From Candidatus Rifleibacteriota bacterium (GTDB lineage Bacteria; Muiribacteriota; Ozemobacteria; Ozemobacterales; Ozemobacteraceae), in assembly GCA_012517355.1 (NCBI GenBank), contig JAAYVD010000115.1, positions 1-34,684 of the forward strand: DNA of 34,684 nucleotides, read 5' to 3'. The translations under genes were made by a program, and so were the position numbers. Below the pieces are notes generated by a model that was given only the letters and a program-made list of their open reading frames with translations, was not told the origin of the DNA and ran no database searches. Each line of letters opens with the position of its first letter. Position 1 is the first letter of the stretch. Below are positions 7,504 to 15,570 of the stretch, one piece after another.

Positions 7504-8376
7504 ATGACTCGCCCCGCCCCTCCCCGGTATCCCTGGCCTCTCATTGCCGTCCTGCTGCTGCTGTGCGTGCAGGTATTCTTGGCCGGGCCCGCTTGCGGCC
7601 AGGGGTCTGCCCCGGCGACCCCGCCGGTCACCGTCCGGATCGGCCTGGTCTACACCGCCACCCAGGCGGTGGCCCTGGCGGGCGGCCAGGACCCGCTGGA
7701 CCAGTATCGGAAGGCCATCGCCCGGCCCGGGGTCGAGATCGTGCCTCTGCTGGTGAGCGATTCCGAATTCGTCACCAACGAGAAGACCCGCCTGCTCGAC
7801 GGCCTGGTCCTGCCGGGGGGATGCGATATCGATCCGGCCCTGTATGGCGAGGAACCCCACCATCTGCTGGAAACCGTCGACCGGTCGCTCGATTCGCTCG
7901 AGTTCTTCCTGCTCGAGTTCACCCGCAAGATGCGCCTGCCGGTGCTGGGCATCTGCCGCGGCCACCAGGTGATCAACGTCTTCCTGGGCGGCTCCTTGTA
8001 TCAGGATCTTCCCTCGCAACTCGACGGGGAGGTCAGGGTGTCCCACCGCCGGAAGGAAGACGGCGAGACCCGGCGGGTGGCGCATGGCATCGCGGTGGCG
8101 ACCGGGTCCCGGCTGTTCGAGGTGTTCGCCACCGCCACCTGGGACGTGAACTCCTTCCACCACCAGTCGGTCAAGAAACTGGGCAACGATCTGCGTGCCA
8201 CGGCCTGGAGCGCGGATGGGGTCGTCGAAGCCGTCGAAGGGACGACCGACTGGTATGTCCTCGGCGTCCAGTTTCACCCCGAAAAAGACCTGCAACGGGA
8301 TCCGCGCCTGGCCCTGGTGTTTTCCGCCTTCGTCGAGGTGGTCCGCGACCGGCGGGCCCGCGGCGACGGCCGCTGA
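7504..8376 (+). CDS. exported class I glutamine amidotransferase-like (peptidase C26) hydrolase
   Basis: The 290-residue protein belongs to the gamma-glutamyl hydrolase/PuuD-like branch of class I glutamine amidotransferases. The family marks are LVLPGGCDIDP around residues 101-111, the nucleophile elbow GICRGHQ with Cys151, the substrate-loop region NSFHHQ, and the His258/Glu260 pair in QFHPE, so the catalytic triad is complete. Cytosolic PuuD cleaves gamma-glutamyl-GABA. Here an N-terminal hydrophobic segment (about 11-32, ending GPACGQG) predicts export, and Cys31 could be a weak lipobox, so a gamma-glutamyl peptide or folate-type polyglutamate hydrolase acting outside the cytoplasm is inferred. 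GGAG is nine bases upstream of the ATG. The next small gene starts 26 nt downstream. Confidence 0.82.
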   Translation: MTRPAPPRYPWPLIAVLLLLCVQVFLAGPACGQGSAPATPPVTVRIGLVYTATQAVALAGGQDPLDQYRKAIARPGVEIVPLLVSDSEFVTNEKTRLLDGLVLPGGCDIDPALYGEEPHHLLETVDRSLDSLEFFLLEFTRKMRLPVLGICRGHQVINVFLGGSLYQDLPSQLDGEVRVSHRRKEDGETRRVAHGIAVATGSRLFEVFATATWDVNSFHHQSVKKLGNDLRATAWSADGVVEAVEGTTDWYVLGVQFHPEKDLQRDPRLALVFSAFVEVVRDRRARGDGR

Positions 8377-8402
8377 CCGGCCGGAACGGGGAAGGAGCGA
8401 TC

Positions 8403-8579
8403 ATGGGCGGAGAGAAGAAGGTCCATACGATGTGCGGCCTGGGCAAAGACCTGAAGGGAAAGGCCCTGGCGGAATTCGTCGAGGTGGTGCGCAAGCCGAG
8501 GTTCTACTGCGAGCGATGCCACCGCGTCGCCCGCCGGAAGAAGAACCTCTGCCAGCCGGTCCGTCTTCCGAAGCCCTGA
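8403..8579 (+). CDS. small CxxC protein of unknown function
   Basis: The 58-residue basic protein is preceded by AAGGAG and starts 26 nt after the C26-type hydrolase gene, so it is probably translated from the same message. Cys36 and Cys39 form a CERC pair, Cys50 follows ten residues later and Cys11 is near the N-terminus, with His40 beside the pair. This is enough to bind one zinc ion or form a redox pair. From memory, similar short proteins with a YxCxxC-xRVA pattern and a later LCxP occur as uncharacterised proteins in other bacteria; that was not checked. No function is assigned. Its stop codon lies inside the left arm of a strong hairpin. Confidence 0.7.
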   Translation: MGGEKKVHTMCGLGKDLKGKALAEFVEVVRKPRFYCERCHRVARRKKNLCQPVRLPKP

Positions 8580-8602
8580 CCGAGCGGGGCGCTCGGTCAG
8601 GG
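8574..8602 (+). terminator. strong hairpin overlapping stop codon of the small CxxC gene
   Basis: CCCTGACCGAGC (8574-8585) and GCTCGGTCAGGG (8591-8602) are perfect 12-bp arms around the loop GGGGC. The TGA stop codon at 8577-8579 is part of the left arm. No U-tract follows, so it is either a terminator needing a factor or a 3' stabilising structure. It closes the hydrolase/CxxC transcription unit. Confidence 0.6.
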
Positions 8603-8827
8603 CACACGCCAACCGTTGGAAACGCTGTCAGAGCTCGAGGAGCTCCGCCCCTCACGCCCACCTCGCCAGGGAGCACAGGCCCCTGGATCCCTTTTCCCTG
8701 CCGGGCGTCTCTGCTGACCATGAGGGTTTCAGCCTTCCGATCGCCCTGTCTCCATCCAGGTGTACCGGAGAGGAAGGTCGGTGTAGTATACTTCCCGGAA
8801 CCAACCGTACCGGGAGGGTGATCCCAG
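8603..8827. promoter_or_regulatory. upstream region of the HEAT/vWA gene with TATACT -10
   Basis: The 225-nt region has no gene. TATACT (8787-8792) is a good -10 box 36 bases upstream of the GTG start, but the -35 region is poor, which suggests an activator or an alternative sigma factor. GTACCGG occurs twice as a direct repeat (8762-8768 and 8807-8813) flanking the -10. GAGCTC-GAG-GAGCTC (8631-8645) is a small dyad of unknown role. The ribosome-binding site GGGAGG is at 8812-8817. Confidence 0.4.
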
Positions 8828-11800
8828 GTGTCAGATGCATTCGCGCAGGCGGCGGCGAAGCTGACCTCGCCCCAGGAGGCCGAGCGCAAGGCGGCCGTGC
8901 TCGAATTGTTCGGGCTGAAGGATCCGCGCGCCATCGACCTGCTGGCCAAACGGGTCGATGCCGACACCGCGGCCGAGGTCCGCTACCAGGCGCGTCGAGC
9001 CTATTACCTGCTGCGCGACGAGATTCCCAACAACCCGGCCGAGCCGTTCCTCGAACTGCCTGACGGCATCAGCCTCGACGATCTCGAGAAGATCCTGCAC
9101 GACGAGAACCCCCGCATCCGCCATGAGGGCATCGTCCTGGCCGAGAAACTCGATGCCGGTTCCGTCGCCCCCTTCCTGCGGTCGGCGATCGCCGTCGAGA
9201 AGAAGATCGCCCTGCAGGCCGAACTGATCGTCGCCCTCGGGCGGGCGGGCGCGCGGTGCGACATCCCCACCCTGGCCGCCTTCCTGGCCGCGCCCGAACC
9301 CCGCATGCGGATGACGGCCATCGAGGCCCTGAACCGCATCGGCGGGGTCGAGGCCCTCGAATACGTGGTTCCCCTGCTGCGCGACGCGGACAACCGCGTG
9401 CGGGCCCTGGCGGCGAAGGTCCTGGAACCCCTCGACACCGGGGACATGCTGAAGATCCTGAAGAACCTCGCCCTGGCCCCCGAGCCCGCCTCGCGCGACG
9501 CGGCCATCTTCACCCTGCAACGGTACAAGGCGCCCCAGGCCGCCCGCCTGCTCGGCCACCTGGCCCTCAACGACCCCGACCCGGGGCTGAAGGAAAAGGC
9601 CCGCGCCGCCCTCGAGGCCATGGCCAAGGGCAGCGAGACCGCCCGCAAGGTTCTCGAGTCCATGACCCGGCCCCCCGAGCCGGAGGACGACCCCAACGCC
9701 CCGGCCGTCGTGCCGCTGGAGGGGAACACCCTGCCGGCCCCTCCCGACCCGAACGCCCCCCCAGGCTCTGCCGCCGCCGCGCAGACCAAGGTCATGGTCG
9801 TTCCCGGGCTTCCCAAGAAGCTGGTCAAGAGCATCTGGTGGGGCGATCCCGCCCAGCGGGCGGCCGCGCTGAAGGAGGCGGCCCCCCTGCTGCGGGCCGA
9901 GCATCTGCCGTTTTTGCTCCTGCGCCTCGACCGGGAGGACGATCCGCGCGCGCTGTCGCAGGTGGTCACCCTGATCGGCAAGCTGCATTCGGTCCTGGCC
10001 TACGCGGCGATCATCAAGCATTTCAAACACCCTGACGACCGGGTGCGGGCCAACGCCATCGACGCCGCCATGGCGATCGACCCATCGACCACCCCCGACC
10101 GGGTGACCGGCTTTTTGAAGGACCCCAACAACCGGGTGCGGGCCAGTTCCATCATCGCCTGCGCCACCCGCCCCGGATTCGAACCGCTGGCCTTCGTGCG
10201 CGACCTGGCGAGCGGGGACGACCCCGCCTGGCGGCGCAGCGCCCTGTTCGTCATCAACCGGCTCAAGCGGCCCGCCTTCCTGGAGATCCTCGAGTTCCTG
10301 GTGAAGGACGATGACATGGAGGTCCGGCACCTGGCCTACAAGGCCATCTCCGACTATGCCGGCCGGGGTGTCAAGGGGGCCCGCGAACTCGCCGAGACCG
10401 CCGGCAAGGCCCTGGCGCGGGAACAGGGCGCGAGCGGCAAGTTCGACCAGGACTTCCACAAGGCCATGAACGAGATGCGGGCCCCGCCTCCGCCCAAGAA
10501 GGTCGTGCGGCCAGGCGGGAAGTCGGCCACCGAGGAGTTCGGGGAACAACTGCTGGGCCGCGACGGGATGAAACAGGCCGGCCAGAAGGTGAAGGATTTG
10601 CAGGCCCAGGCCAAGGTGGCGACCGACAAGGTCAAGGAATCCCTGGCCACCGTGCACTGGCGGGAGCTGCCCGCCCGCCTCGCCGGGAACCTGCCTCTGG
10701 CGCTCATCCTGGCGGCCCATGTGCTCAGCGTGACGGTCCATTTCCAGGTGGGGGCGAGCTGTCGCCTGCTGTCCCTGTTGGCCGCCGGGCTGGCGGTGGG
10801 GGCCGCTGGCCTCGGCCGGGCGCGGCAGGTTCCGGCGGTCGCCGGTCTCCTGCCCCTGCTCCTGCTGTTCGCCCCCCTCGTCGCCGTTCCGCTCGGCATC
10901 CAGGATGCCGATCTCACCGGTGGCCCGCGCCAGGACGGCGGGCCGGAAACCGGCCCTGCCTCAACCGTTGCCGGCCTGGCCTCTCCCGCCACCGGCCCCC
11001 TTCCGGGGCGCCCCGCTTCGTCCCCGGCCGTGGTGAAGGAGCCTGTCCCGCCGGTGGAGCCGCCCGACGGCCCCAAGCCAAAAGGTCCCACCGTCAAGCT
11101 CCTCGAACCGGCCGCTGGCACCCGCATCTCCGGCGACCTGCTGATCAAAGCCAGGATTCCCGTGAAGGCGAAAACCGTCGAGTTCTTCTTCGAGAAGACC
11201 CATCTGAAGACCTTCGAGAACCAGGCCGAGGGGACCTGCGAGCACCTCGTCCCCGCGGGCGACCCGCTGACCCCCGGGCGACGGGTGGTCAAGGTGGTGA
11301 TGACCGACGAGACCGGCCGCCGGACGCAGGACCAGGCGGTCGTCGAGGTCCTGAAACCGCTGGTGAGGGTGGCCATCGGCCATCCCCCCGATGGCGGCGG
11401 CTATTGGCGCGACGACCGGTTCGTCGCCACGGTGACCGGGGAGGGCTGCGACCAGGTCGAGTTCCTCCTCGACGGGGCGGTGATCCGGTCCTTCCCCGCC
11501 GACTCGACCGCGTCGGCCGCCCGGTTCGAGCTGCCGGTGCCGGTGGCCACCCTGAGCGTGGGCCAGCACGCGTTCGAAGTCCGCGCCACCATGGACGACG
11601 GGCGCCTGGCCACCGATTCCGTCTCCTTCCGGGCCCTGGTGCCCATCCCGACCGTCCGGTTCGTCTCGCCGAAGGACACCGAGGAGGTGTTCGGCCAGGT
11701 CCAGGTCGTGATCGAGGCGGACAGCGGCTGGAAGGAGACGGCCATTCGCGAGATGGTCTGGTATCTCGACGGAGTGCGGAAGGACGCGACCGCCTCGCCG

Positions 11801-13027
11801 ACCATCCAGGCCACCTGGGAGACCGCCGACGTGCCGACCGGCCCGCACGAACTGGTGGTCACCATGGTCAACGAGCTCGGCCGCACCGCCTCGGCGACGG
11901 TGCGCGTCAACCTCATCCAGCCGGTGTTCTCAGTGACCGTCAAGGGCATCGCGCCCGGTCAGGTGCTGACCGGCGATGCCATGGCCACCGTGGAGGTGGT
12001 CGACGAGACCCCCGGGGCGAAGATCGACCGGGTGACCATCAGCCTCGACGGCAAACCCTACCAGGTGTCGAAGGAGAAGTCCTTCCTGTTCACCCTGCGC
12101 ATCGACGACCTGCTGCCCGGGAAACGGAACCTCGCCGTGGAGGCGGTGCGCACCGACGGCAAGACCGCCAAGACCGTCCTGCCGGTCGTCGCCAATCCGC
12201 GTGACCGGCGCACCGTGTTCTTCGCCGCGGCCGACGGCGCCGGCCGTGCCGTGCCGGTCACCGACCTGGCCAGCCTCACGCTGGTGGTGAAGGAGGACGG
12301 GAAGGCCGTCGGCAGCTACACCCTGCAGCCGGCCGGCGCGGTCCCCCTCCGGTTCGGGATCCTGCTGGACCAGTCGGCCAGCATGAAAGAGGACCAGAAG
12401 CTGGTCCTGGCCAAGAAGGGGCTCGCCGCGTTCATCGACGCCCTGCGTCCCGAGGACCGGGCCTTCCTGGTCACCTACTCCGACACCGCGCAGGTGGCCG
12501 CGGAATTCACGGGGGAACCGACGAAGCTGCACCAGGAGCTGGAATATCTTGCCCCCAAGCGGGGCAGCGCCCTCCTCGATGCGGTGAACCTCGGGGTGGA
12601 ACTCGCCAATCGGGCCGGCGGGCACACCGCCCTGGTCCTGCTGGCCGACAGCGGCGATGAGGCGGTCAACGGGCGGGCCAGGGCCAGCCTGCACCAGCCG
12701 GGGGCGATCCTCGAGTTCGCCAAAAACGCCCACGTGCAGATCTTCACCGTGAGCCTGGGAACCCTCGCCCCGAGCCTGGTAGGCGATGCCGAGGCGGAAC
12801 TGCGGGCCCTGGCGAAAGAGACCGGCGGCCGCCACCTGCGGGTGGCCAACCTGGGCGAGCTGCCGGCCGTCCTGACCGGGCTGATGCGCGAACTGCAGGG
12901 GCGGGCGCGGCTGTCCTTCCGGTCCCCGTCGGGAGACCCCGACGGGAAGTGGCACACCCTCGAGATTGCGGCTCCCGGCCGTCCCGACCTGAGGTTCCTC
13001 TACAAGCCCGGGTATCAGGCCCGGTAG
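8828..13027 (+). CDS. giant HEAT-repeat / three-TM / Ig-like / von Willebrand A fusion protein
   Basis: The 1399-residue product starts with GTG, ten bases after GGGAGG. HEAT-type helical repeats fill about residues 1-280 and 335-520, separated by a Pro/Ala linker. A charged helical segment follows, then three hydrophobic spans at about 621-639, 646-664 and 671-693. After a Pro-rich linker come several beta-rich, Ig-like modules (about 760-1150), recognisable by repeated VEFFFE/VEFLLDG/VWYLDG strands and P-x-G-x-H/R turns. A vWA domain ends the protein (about 1165-1375), with the MIDAS motif DQSAS at 1181-1185 and Asp1274 in LLADSGD. There is no signal peptide. Three spans would put the HEAT part in the cytoplasm and the Ig/vWA part outside, a plausible trans-envelope sensor, scaffold or adhesion protein. 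This topology is inference, and no enzyme domain is visible. It stands alone between a terminator-like hairpin and an intrinsic terminator. Confidence 0.85.
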   Translation: MSDAFAQAAAKLTSPQEAERKAAVLELFGLKDPRAIDLLAKRVDADTAAEVRYQARRAYYLLRDEIPNNPAEPFLELPDGISLDDLEKILHDENPRIRHEGIVLAEKLDAGSVAPFLRSAIAVEKKIALQAELIVALGRAGARCDIPTLAAFLAAPEPRMRMTAIEALNRIGGVEALEYVVPLLRDADNRVRALAAKVLEPLDTGDMLKILKNLALAPEPASRDAAIFTLQRYKAPQAARLLGHLALNDPDPGLKEKARAALEAMAKGSETARKVLESMTRPPEPEDDPNAPAVVPLEGNTLPAPPDPNAPPGSAAAAQTKVMVVPGLPKKLVKSIWWGDPAQRAAALKEAAPLLRAEHLPFLLLRLDREDDPRALSQVVTLIGKLHSVLAYAAIIKHFKHPDDRVRANAIDAAMAIDPSTTPDRVTGFLKDPNNRVRASSIIACATRPGFEPLAFVRDLASGDDPAWRRSALFVINRLKRPAFLEILEFLVKDDDMEVRHLAYKAISDYAGRGVKGARELAETAGKALAREQGASGKFDQDFHKAMNEMRAPPPPKKVVRPGGKSATEEFGEQLLGRDGMKQAGQKVKDLQAQAKVATDKVKESLATVHWRELPARLAGNLPLALILAAHVLSVTVHFQVGASCRLLSLLAAGLAVGAAGLGRARQVPAVAGLLPLLLLFAPLVAVPLGIQDADLTGGPRQDGGPETGPASTVAGLASPATGPLPGRPASSPAVVKEPVPPVEPPDGPKPKGPTVKLLEPAAGTRISGDLLIKARIPVKAKTVEFFFEKTHLKTFENQAEGTCEHLVPAGDPLTPGRRVVKVVMTDETGRRTQDQAVVEVLKPLVRVAIGHPPDGGGYWRDDRFVATVTGEGCDQVEFLLDGAVIRSFPADSTASAARFELPVPVATLSVGQHAFEVRATMDDGRLATDSVSFRALVPIPTVRFVSPKDTEEVFGQVQVVIEADSGWKETAIREMVWYLDGVRKDATASPTIQATWETADVPTGPHELVVTMVNELGRTASATVRVNLIQPVFSVTVKGIAPGQVLTGDAMATVEVVDETPGAKIDRVTISLDGKPYQVSKEKSFLFTLRIDDLLPGKRNLAVEAVRTDGKTAKTVLPVVANPRDRRTVFFAAADGAGRAVPVTDLASLTLVVKEDGKAVGSYTLQPAGAVPLRFGILLDQSASMKEDQKLVLAKKGLAAFIDALRPEDRAFLVTYSDTAQVAAEFTGEPTKLHQELEYLAPKRGSALLDAVNLGVELANRAGGHTALVLLADSGDEAVNGRARASLHQPGAILEFAKNAHVQIFTVSLGTLAPSLVGDAEAELRALAKETGGRHLRVANLGELPAVLTGLMRELQGRARLSFRSPSGDPDGKWHTLEIAAPGRPDLRFLYKPGYQAR

Positions 13028-13052
13028 GCGGGGGAAGCGGACTTTCTCAGGG

Positions 13053-13084
13053 ACCGCTCCCCGGAGAGGGGCCACGGTTGTTTT
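13053..13084 (+). terminator. intrinsic terminator after HEAT/vWA gene
   Basis: ACCG (13053-13056) pairs with CGGT (13075-13078) and CCCC (13059-13062) with GGGG (13068-13071) around the loop GGAGA. The stem runs directly into TTGTTTT (13078-13084). A GC-rich stem followed by a T-tract 26 nt after the stop codon is a normal Rho-independent terminator and one of the few T-tracts in the window. Confidence 0.6.
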
Positions 13085-13167
13085 GCCCTGCCATTCGTGC
13101 CGGCCAGGGGGGCCTCGGCCTGGTACCGGACTCCGGAAGAAAAGCCATTTCGGGCCCGGGGGCGGGC

Positions 13168-13213
13168 TTGCGGGGATGGGCGGGTTCGTGATATATGACT
13201 GACCGGTCAGTCA
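13168..13213 (+). promoter_or_regulatory. efflux operon 1 promoter and TetR operator
   Basis: TTGCGG (13168-13173) lies 17 bases before ATATAT (13191-13196), or 18 before TATATG (13192-13197). The -10 runs straight into the perfect 18-bp palindrome TGACTGACCGGTCAGTCA (13196-13213), the standard form of a TetR-family operator. Its position over the -10 and start site predicts that the TetR protein encoded next blocks polymerase and represses itself and the pump genes until a ligand binds. Confidence 0.75.
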
Positions 13214-13257
13214 GAAACCCGCGGGCCGTTGCCCACCATCATCGCAGGAGTCGCCGC

Positions 13258-13839
13258 ATGGGACGCCCCCCTTTCGACAAACGGGAAAAGATCCTCGCCG
13301 CCGCCATCGACTGCTTCAGCACCCAGAGCTTCCAGGACGTGAAGCTCGACCGGGTGGCCGAACAGGCAAAGGTGGCCAAGGGAACCATCTACCTCTATTT
13401 CCAGAGCAAGGAAGACCTGTTCTGCGAGTGCCTCCTGCACGACCACGACGGCATCTACCGCCGGGCCGAAGCCATCATCGCGGGGAAGGGGACGGCCGCC
13501 GCGCGGCTGCAGAAGCTGGTCGACCTCCAGGCCGAGGCCTTCGCCCGCAAGGGTCCGATGATCCAGCAGATGATCCAGATGGGCCCCACCTTTCCCCTGA
13601 AGTCCGCGGTCATCACCCGCGTGCACGCGCACCTGCGCCGGGTTGTCGACATCAACTCCCGCCTGTTCCGCGAAGGCATCGATTCCGGCGAATTCTCCGG
13701 CCGCTTCAGCCCCCGGCAGATGGCCGTCATCCTCTTGCAGGTCTTCGATCTCAACGTGAAGTTCCGGATGTTCCAGGTGCCGGCGCTGGCGCCCAGAGAC
13801 GTCTCGGCCGCCCTGGTCAAGCTGTTCGGGCACCAATAA
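13258..13839 (+). CDS. TetR/AcrR family repressor of efflux operon 1
   Basis: The 193-residue protein has the canonical N-terminal TetR helix-turn-helix: KREKILAAAIDCFS, then VKLDRVAEQAKVAKGTIYLYFQSKEDLF at about 22-49 of the protein. A divergent ligand-binding helical domain follows. The ATG at 13258 has AGGAG seven bases upstream; an ATG at 13195 in the same frame is rejected because it lies in the operator. The gene is the first of a TetR-TolC-HlyD-RND operon and the operator palindrome is directly upstream, so self-repression plus repression of the pump is the expected mode. The inducer is unknown. The outer membrane channel gene starts 11 nt after the stop. Confidence 0.93.
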   Translation: MGRPPFDKREKILAAAIDCFSTQSFQDVKLDRVAEQAKVAKGTIYLYFQSKEDLFCECLLHDHDGIYRRAEAIIAGKGTAAARLQKLVDLQAEAFARKGPMIQQMIQMGPTFPLKSAVITRVHAHLRRVVDINSRLFREGIDSGEFSGRFSPRQMAVILLQVFDLNVKFRMFQVPALAPRDVSAALVKLFGHQ

Positions 13840-13850
13840 GGAGACATTCC

Positions 13851-15557
13851 ATGCGTTCCACCGCACTCCCCCTCTCCCTGATCCCCGTCCTTCTCGTCCT
13901 GGCCCTCATGGCTGGGCACGGCCTGGCCCAGCCCGCCTTCGCGGCCGGCCTGGGTTCTGCCGCGACCGAGGCGGCGGGGGTGGGCCGTGCCGAGAAACGG
14001 CAGGTCCCCGGCGGGCCCGCGGCCAACGACCTCGGGCCGGCGGCCATTGACCTCGGGCCCGCGGCCGCTTCCCCGGAAGCGACCGGGGAAAGCACCAGCG
14101 GAGCCGCCACCGGAACCACCACCGGAACCACCACCGAAACCGGCACGGAGACCGCCGGAGAAGCCCTCGCGGACGGTGCGCCGGCCATCACCGGGGACGC
14201 GTCCGTGGTCGGGATTCCCGCGGACCCGAAGACCGCCGGGGTCGAAGGCCGGGCGGCGGGTGACCCCTCCCTGGCCAGTTGGCCGGTCGACCTGGAAGAC
14301 CTCCATATCGAGGACGTCCTGCGCCTGGCCCTGGAGCGCAACCGGACCGTCATCGGGGCTCGCGAACAGATCGAGGTGGCCGAGGGCCAGGTGAAGCAGG
14401 CCCGCGCCGTCGGGGGGACGAAGCTGACCGGGAAGTTCACCCAGACCCGGCTCGACGGGGTCGGCTCGGCGAATCTGGGCGGCCGCAGCGTCAAGATGGG
14501 CAACGAGGACGTGCAGAAGGCCTACGTGGAAATGGCCCACCCGCTCTTCCTGGGCCGGCGGGACAAGGCGGCCCTCGCCGCCGCCCGCCTGGGCCGGTCG
14601 GCCGCGGAGGCCGGGTTCACCCATGCCGGGCAGCAGGTGCTGCAACTGGCCACCATGAAATGGTTGTCCTGGCTGTATGCCCGCGAGGTGGAGAAGGTCA
14701 GCCGGAAGGATCTCGACCTGGCGAAGGCTCATCACAAGCTCGTTTCCGCCCGGGTCCGGCAGGACCAGGCCTCGAAGTTCGAACTGCTGCGGGCCGACGT
14801 GCGGCTGGCCCAGGCGCGCAGCAAGCTGCGCCAGGAGACCAACAGCGTCGACCTGGCCCGTCTCGACCTGTTGCGGGTGCTGTCGCTGCCTCCCACCCTG
14901 CCGGTCGCGACGCGGGACCGCCTGGCCCTCCTCGAGTTCCCCACCGACCTGGAACACGACGCGTCCGAAGCCGTCGGGCTGCGGGAAGACCTGCGCATCA
15001 AGCGCCTGGAGGCCCAGATGGCCCGGCAGGGACTGCGGGCCGCGCGCGGCGAACGGCAGCCGACCCTGAATGCCTTCGGGCAGGCGGGCAACGAGTTTCC
15101 CTCCTCGAAAGGGGGCCTGGGCGGTGTCACCCGCAAGGGCTACTGGAACGTCGGCGTGGCGGCGGAGCTTCCCCTTATCGACGCCGGCCAGCGCCAGGGC
15201 AGGATCCAGGAGGCGCGGGCGAAGGTGGCCGTGGCCGAGAACGCCCTCCAGGACGCCCTCGAGAAGGCCCAGGTCGAGATCCGGCAGGCCCTGCTGAACC
15301 TGCAGACGGCCCGGGAGGTCGTCGATGCCCAGCAGGAAGCGCTCAAGCAGGCCGAGGAGGCGCTCCGGCTGGCCGGGGTCAAATACGAGAACGGGATGTT
15401 CACGCAGGTCGAGATGTTCGACGCGGAGAACGCCTTCCTCAATACCAACCTGCAGTATCTGCAGGCCGTGTTCGCCCATCACCAGGCCCGCGTGTCCTAC
15501 CTGCTCGCCACCGGCCGTCTCGGCCGGGACCTGCTCGCCCCGCCGTCCAAACGCTGA
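13851..15557 (+). CDS. TolC-family outer membrane efflux channel 1
   Basis: The 568-residue protein has a signal peptide (cleaved somewhere between Ala26 and Ala32), then a Pro/Ala/Gly/Thr-rich linker of about 110 residues, then two outer-membrane-efflux (OEP) repeats from about residue 150 onward. The OEP part starts LHIEDVLRLALERNRTV and shows the long heptad helices typical of TolC, including QARSKLRQETNSVDLARLDL and ALKQAEEALRLAGVKYENG. It should form a trimeric channel through the outer membrane that docks with the membrane fusion protein and RND pump encoded downstream. Most TolC homologues have no such linker between signal and barrel; part of it is encoded by a 12-bp tandem repeat. 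AAGGAG precedes the ATG, and the fusion protein gene begins 13 nt after the stop. Confidence 0.9.
   Translation: MRSTALPLSLIPVLLVLALMAGHGLAQPAFAAGLGSAATEAAGVGRAEKRQVPGGPAANDLGPAAIDLGPAAASPEATGESTSGAATGTTTGTTTETGTETAGEALADGAPAITGDASVVGIPADPKTAGVEGRAAGDPSLASWPVDLEDLHIEDVLRLALERNRTVIGAREQIEVAEGQVKQARAVGGTKLTGKFTQTRLDGVGSANLGGRSVKMGNEDVQKAYVEMAHPLFLGRRDKAALAAARLGRSAAEAGFTHAGQQVLQLATMKWLSWLYAREVEKVSRKDLDLAKAHHKLVSARVRQDQASKFELLRADVRLAQARSKLRQETNSVDLARLDLLRVLSLPPTLPVATRDRLALLEFPTDLEHDASEAVGLREDLRIKRLEAQMARQGLRAARGERQPTLNAFGQAGNEFPSSKGGLGGVTRKGYWNVGVAAELPLIDAGQRQGRIQEARAKVAVAENALQDALEKAQVEIRQALLNLQTAREVVDAQQEALKQAEEALRLAGVKYENGMFTQVEMFDAENAFLNTNLQYLQAVFAHHQARVSYLLATGRLGRDLLAPPSKR
14109..14144 (+). 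repeat. 12-bp tandem repeat in TolC1 linker
   Basis: ACCGGAACCACC occurs twice in perfect tandem (14109-14120, 14121-14132) and a degenerate third unit follows to 14144. It encodes Thr-Gly-Thr-Thr units of the disordered linker between signal peptide and channel domain. Twelve-base units keep frame, so copy number could vary between strains. Confidence 0.6.
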
Positions 15558-15570
15558 AGGAGTCGCCGCC

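Noticed and set aside
13195-13257. Upstream ATG for TetR 1
   Set aside because: It lies in the -10/operator sequence. AGGAG at 13246-13250 supports 13258.
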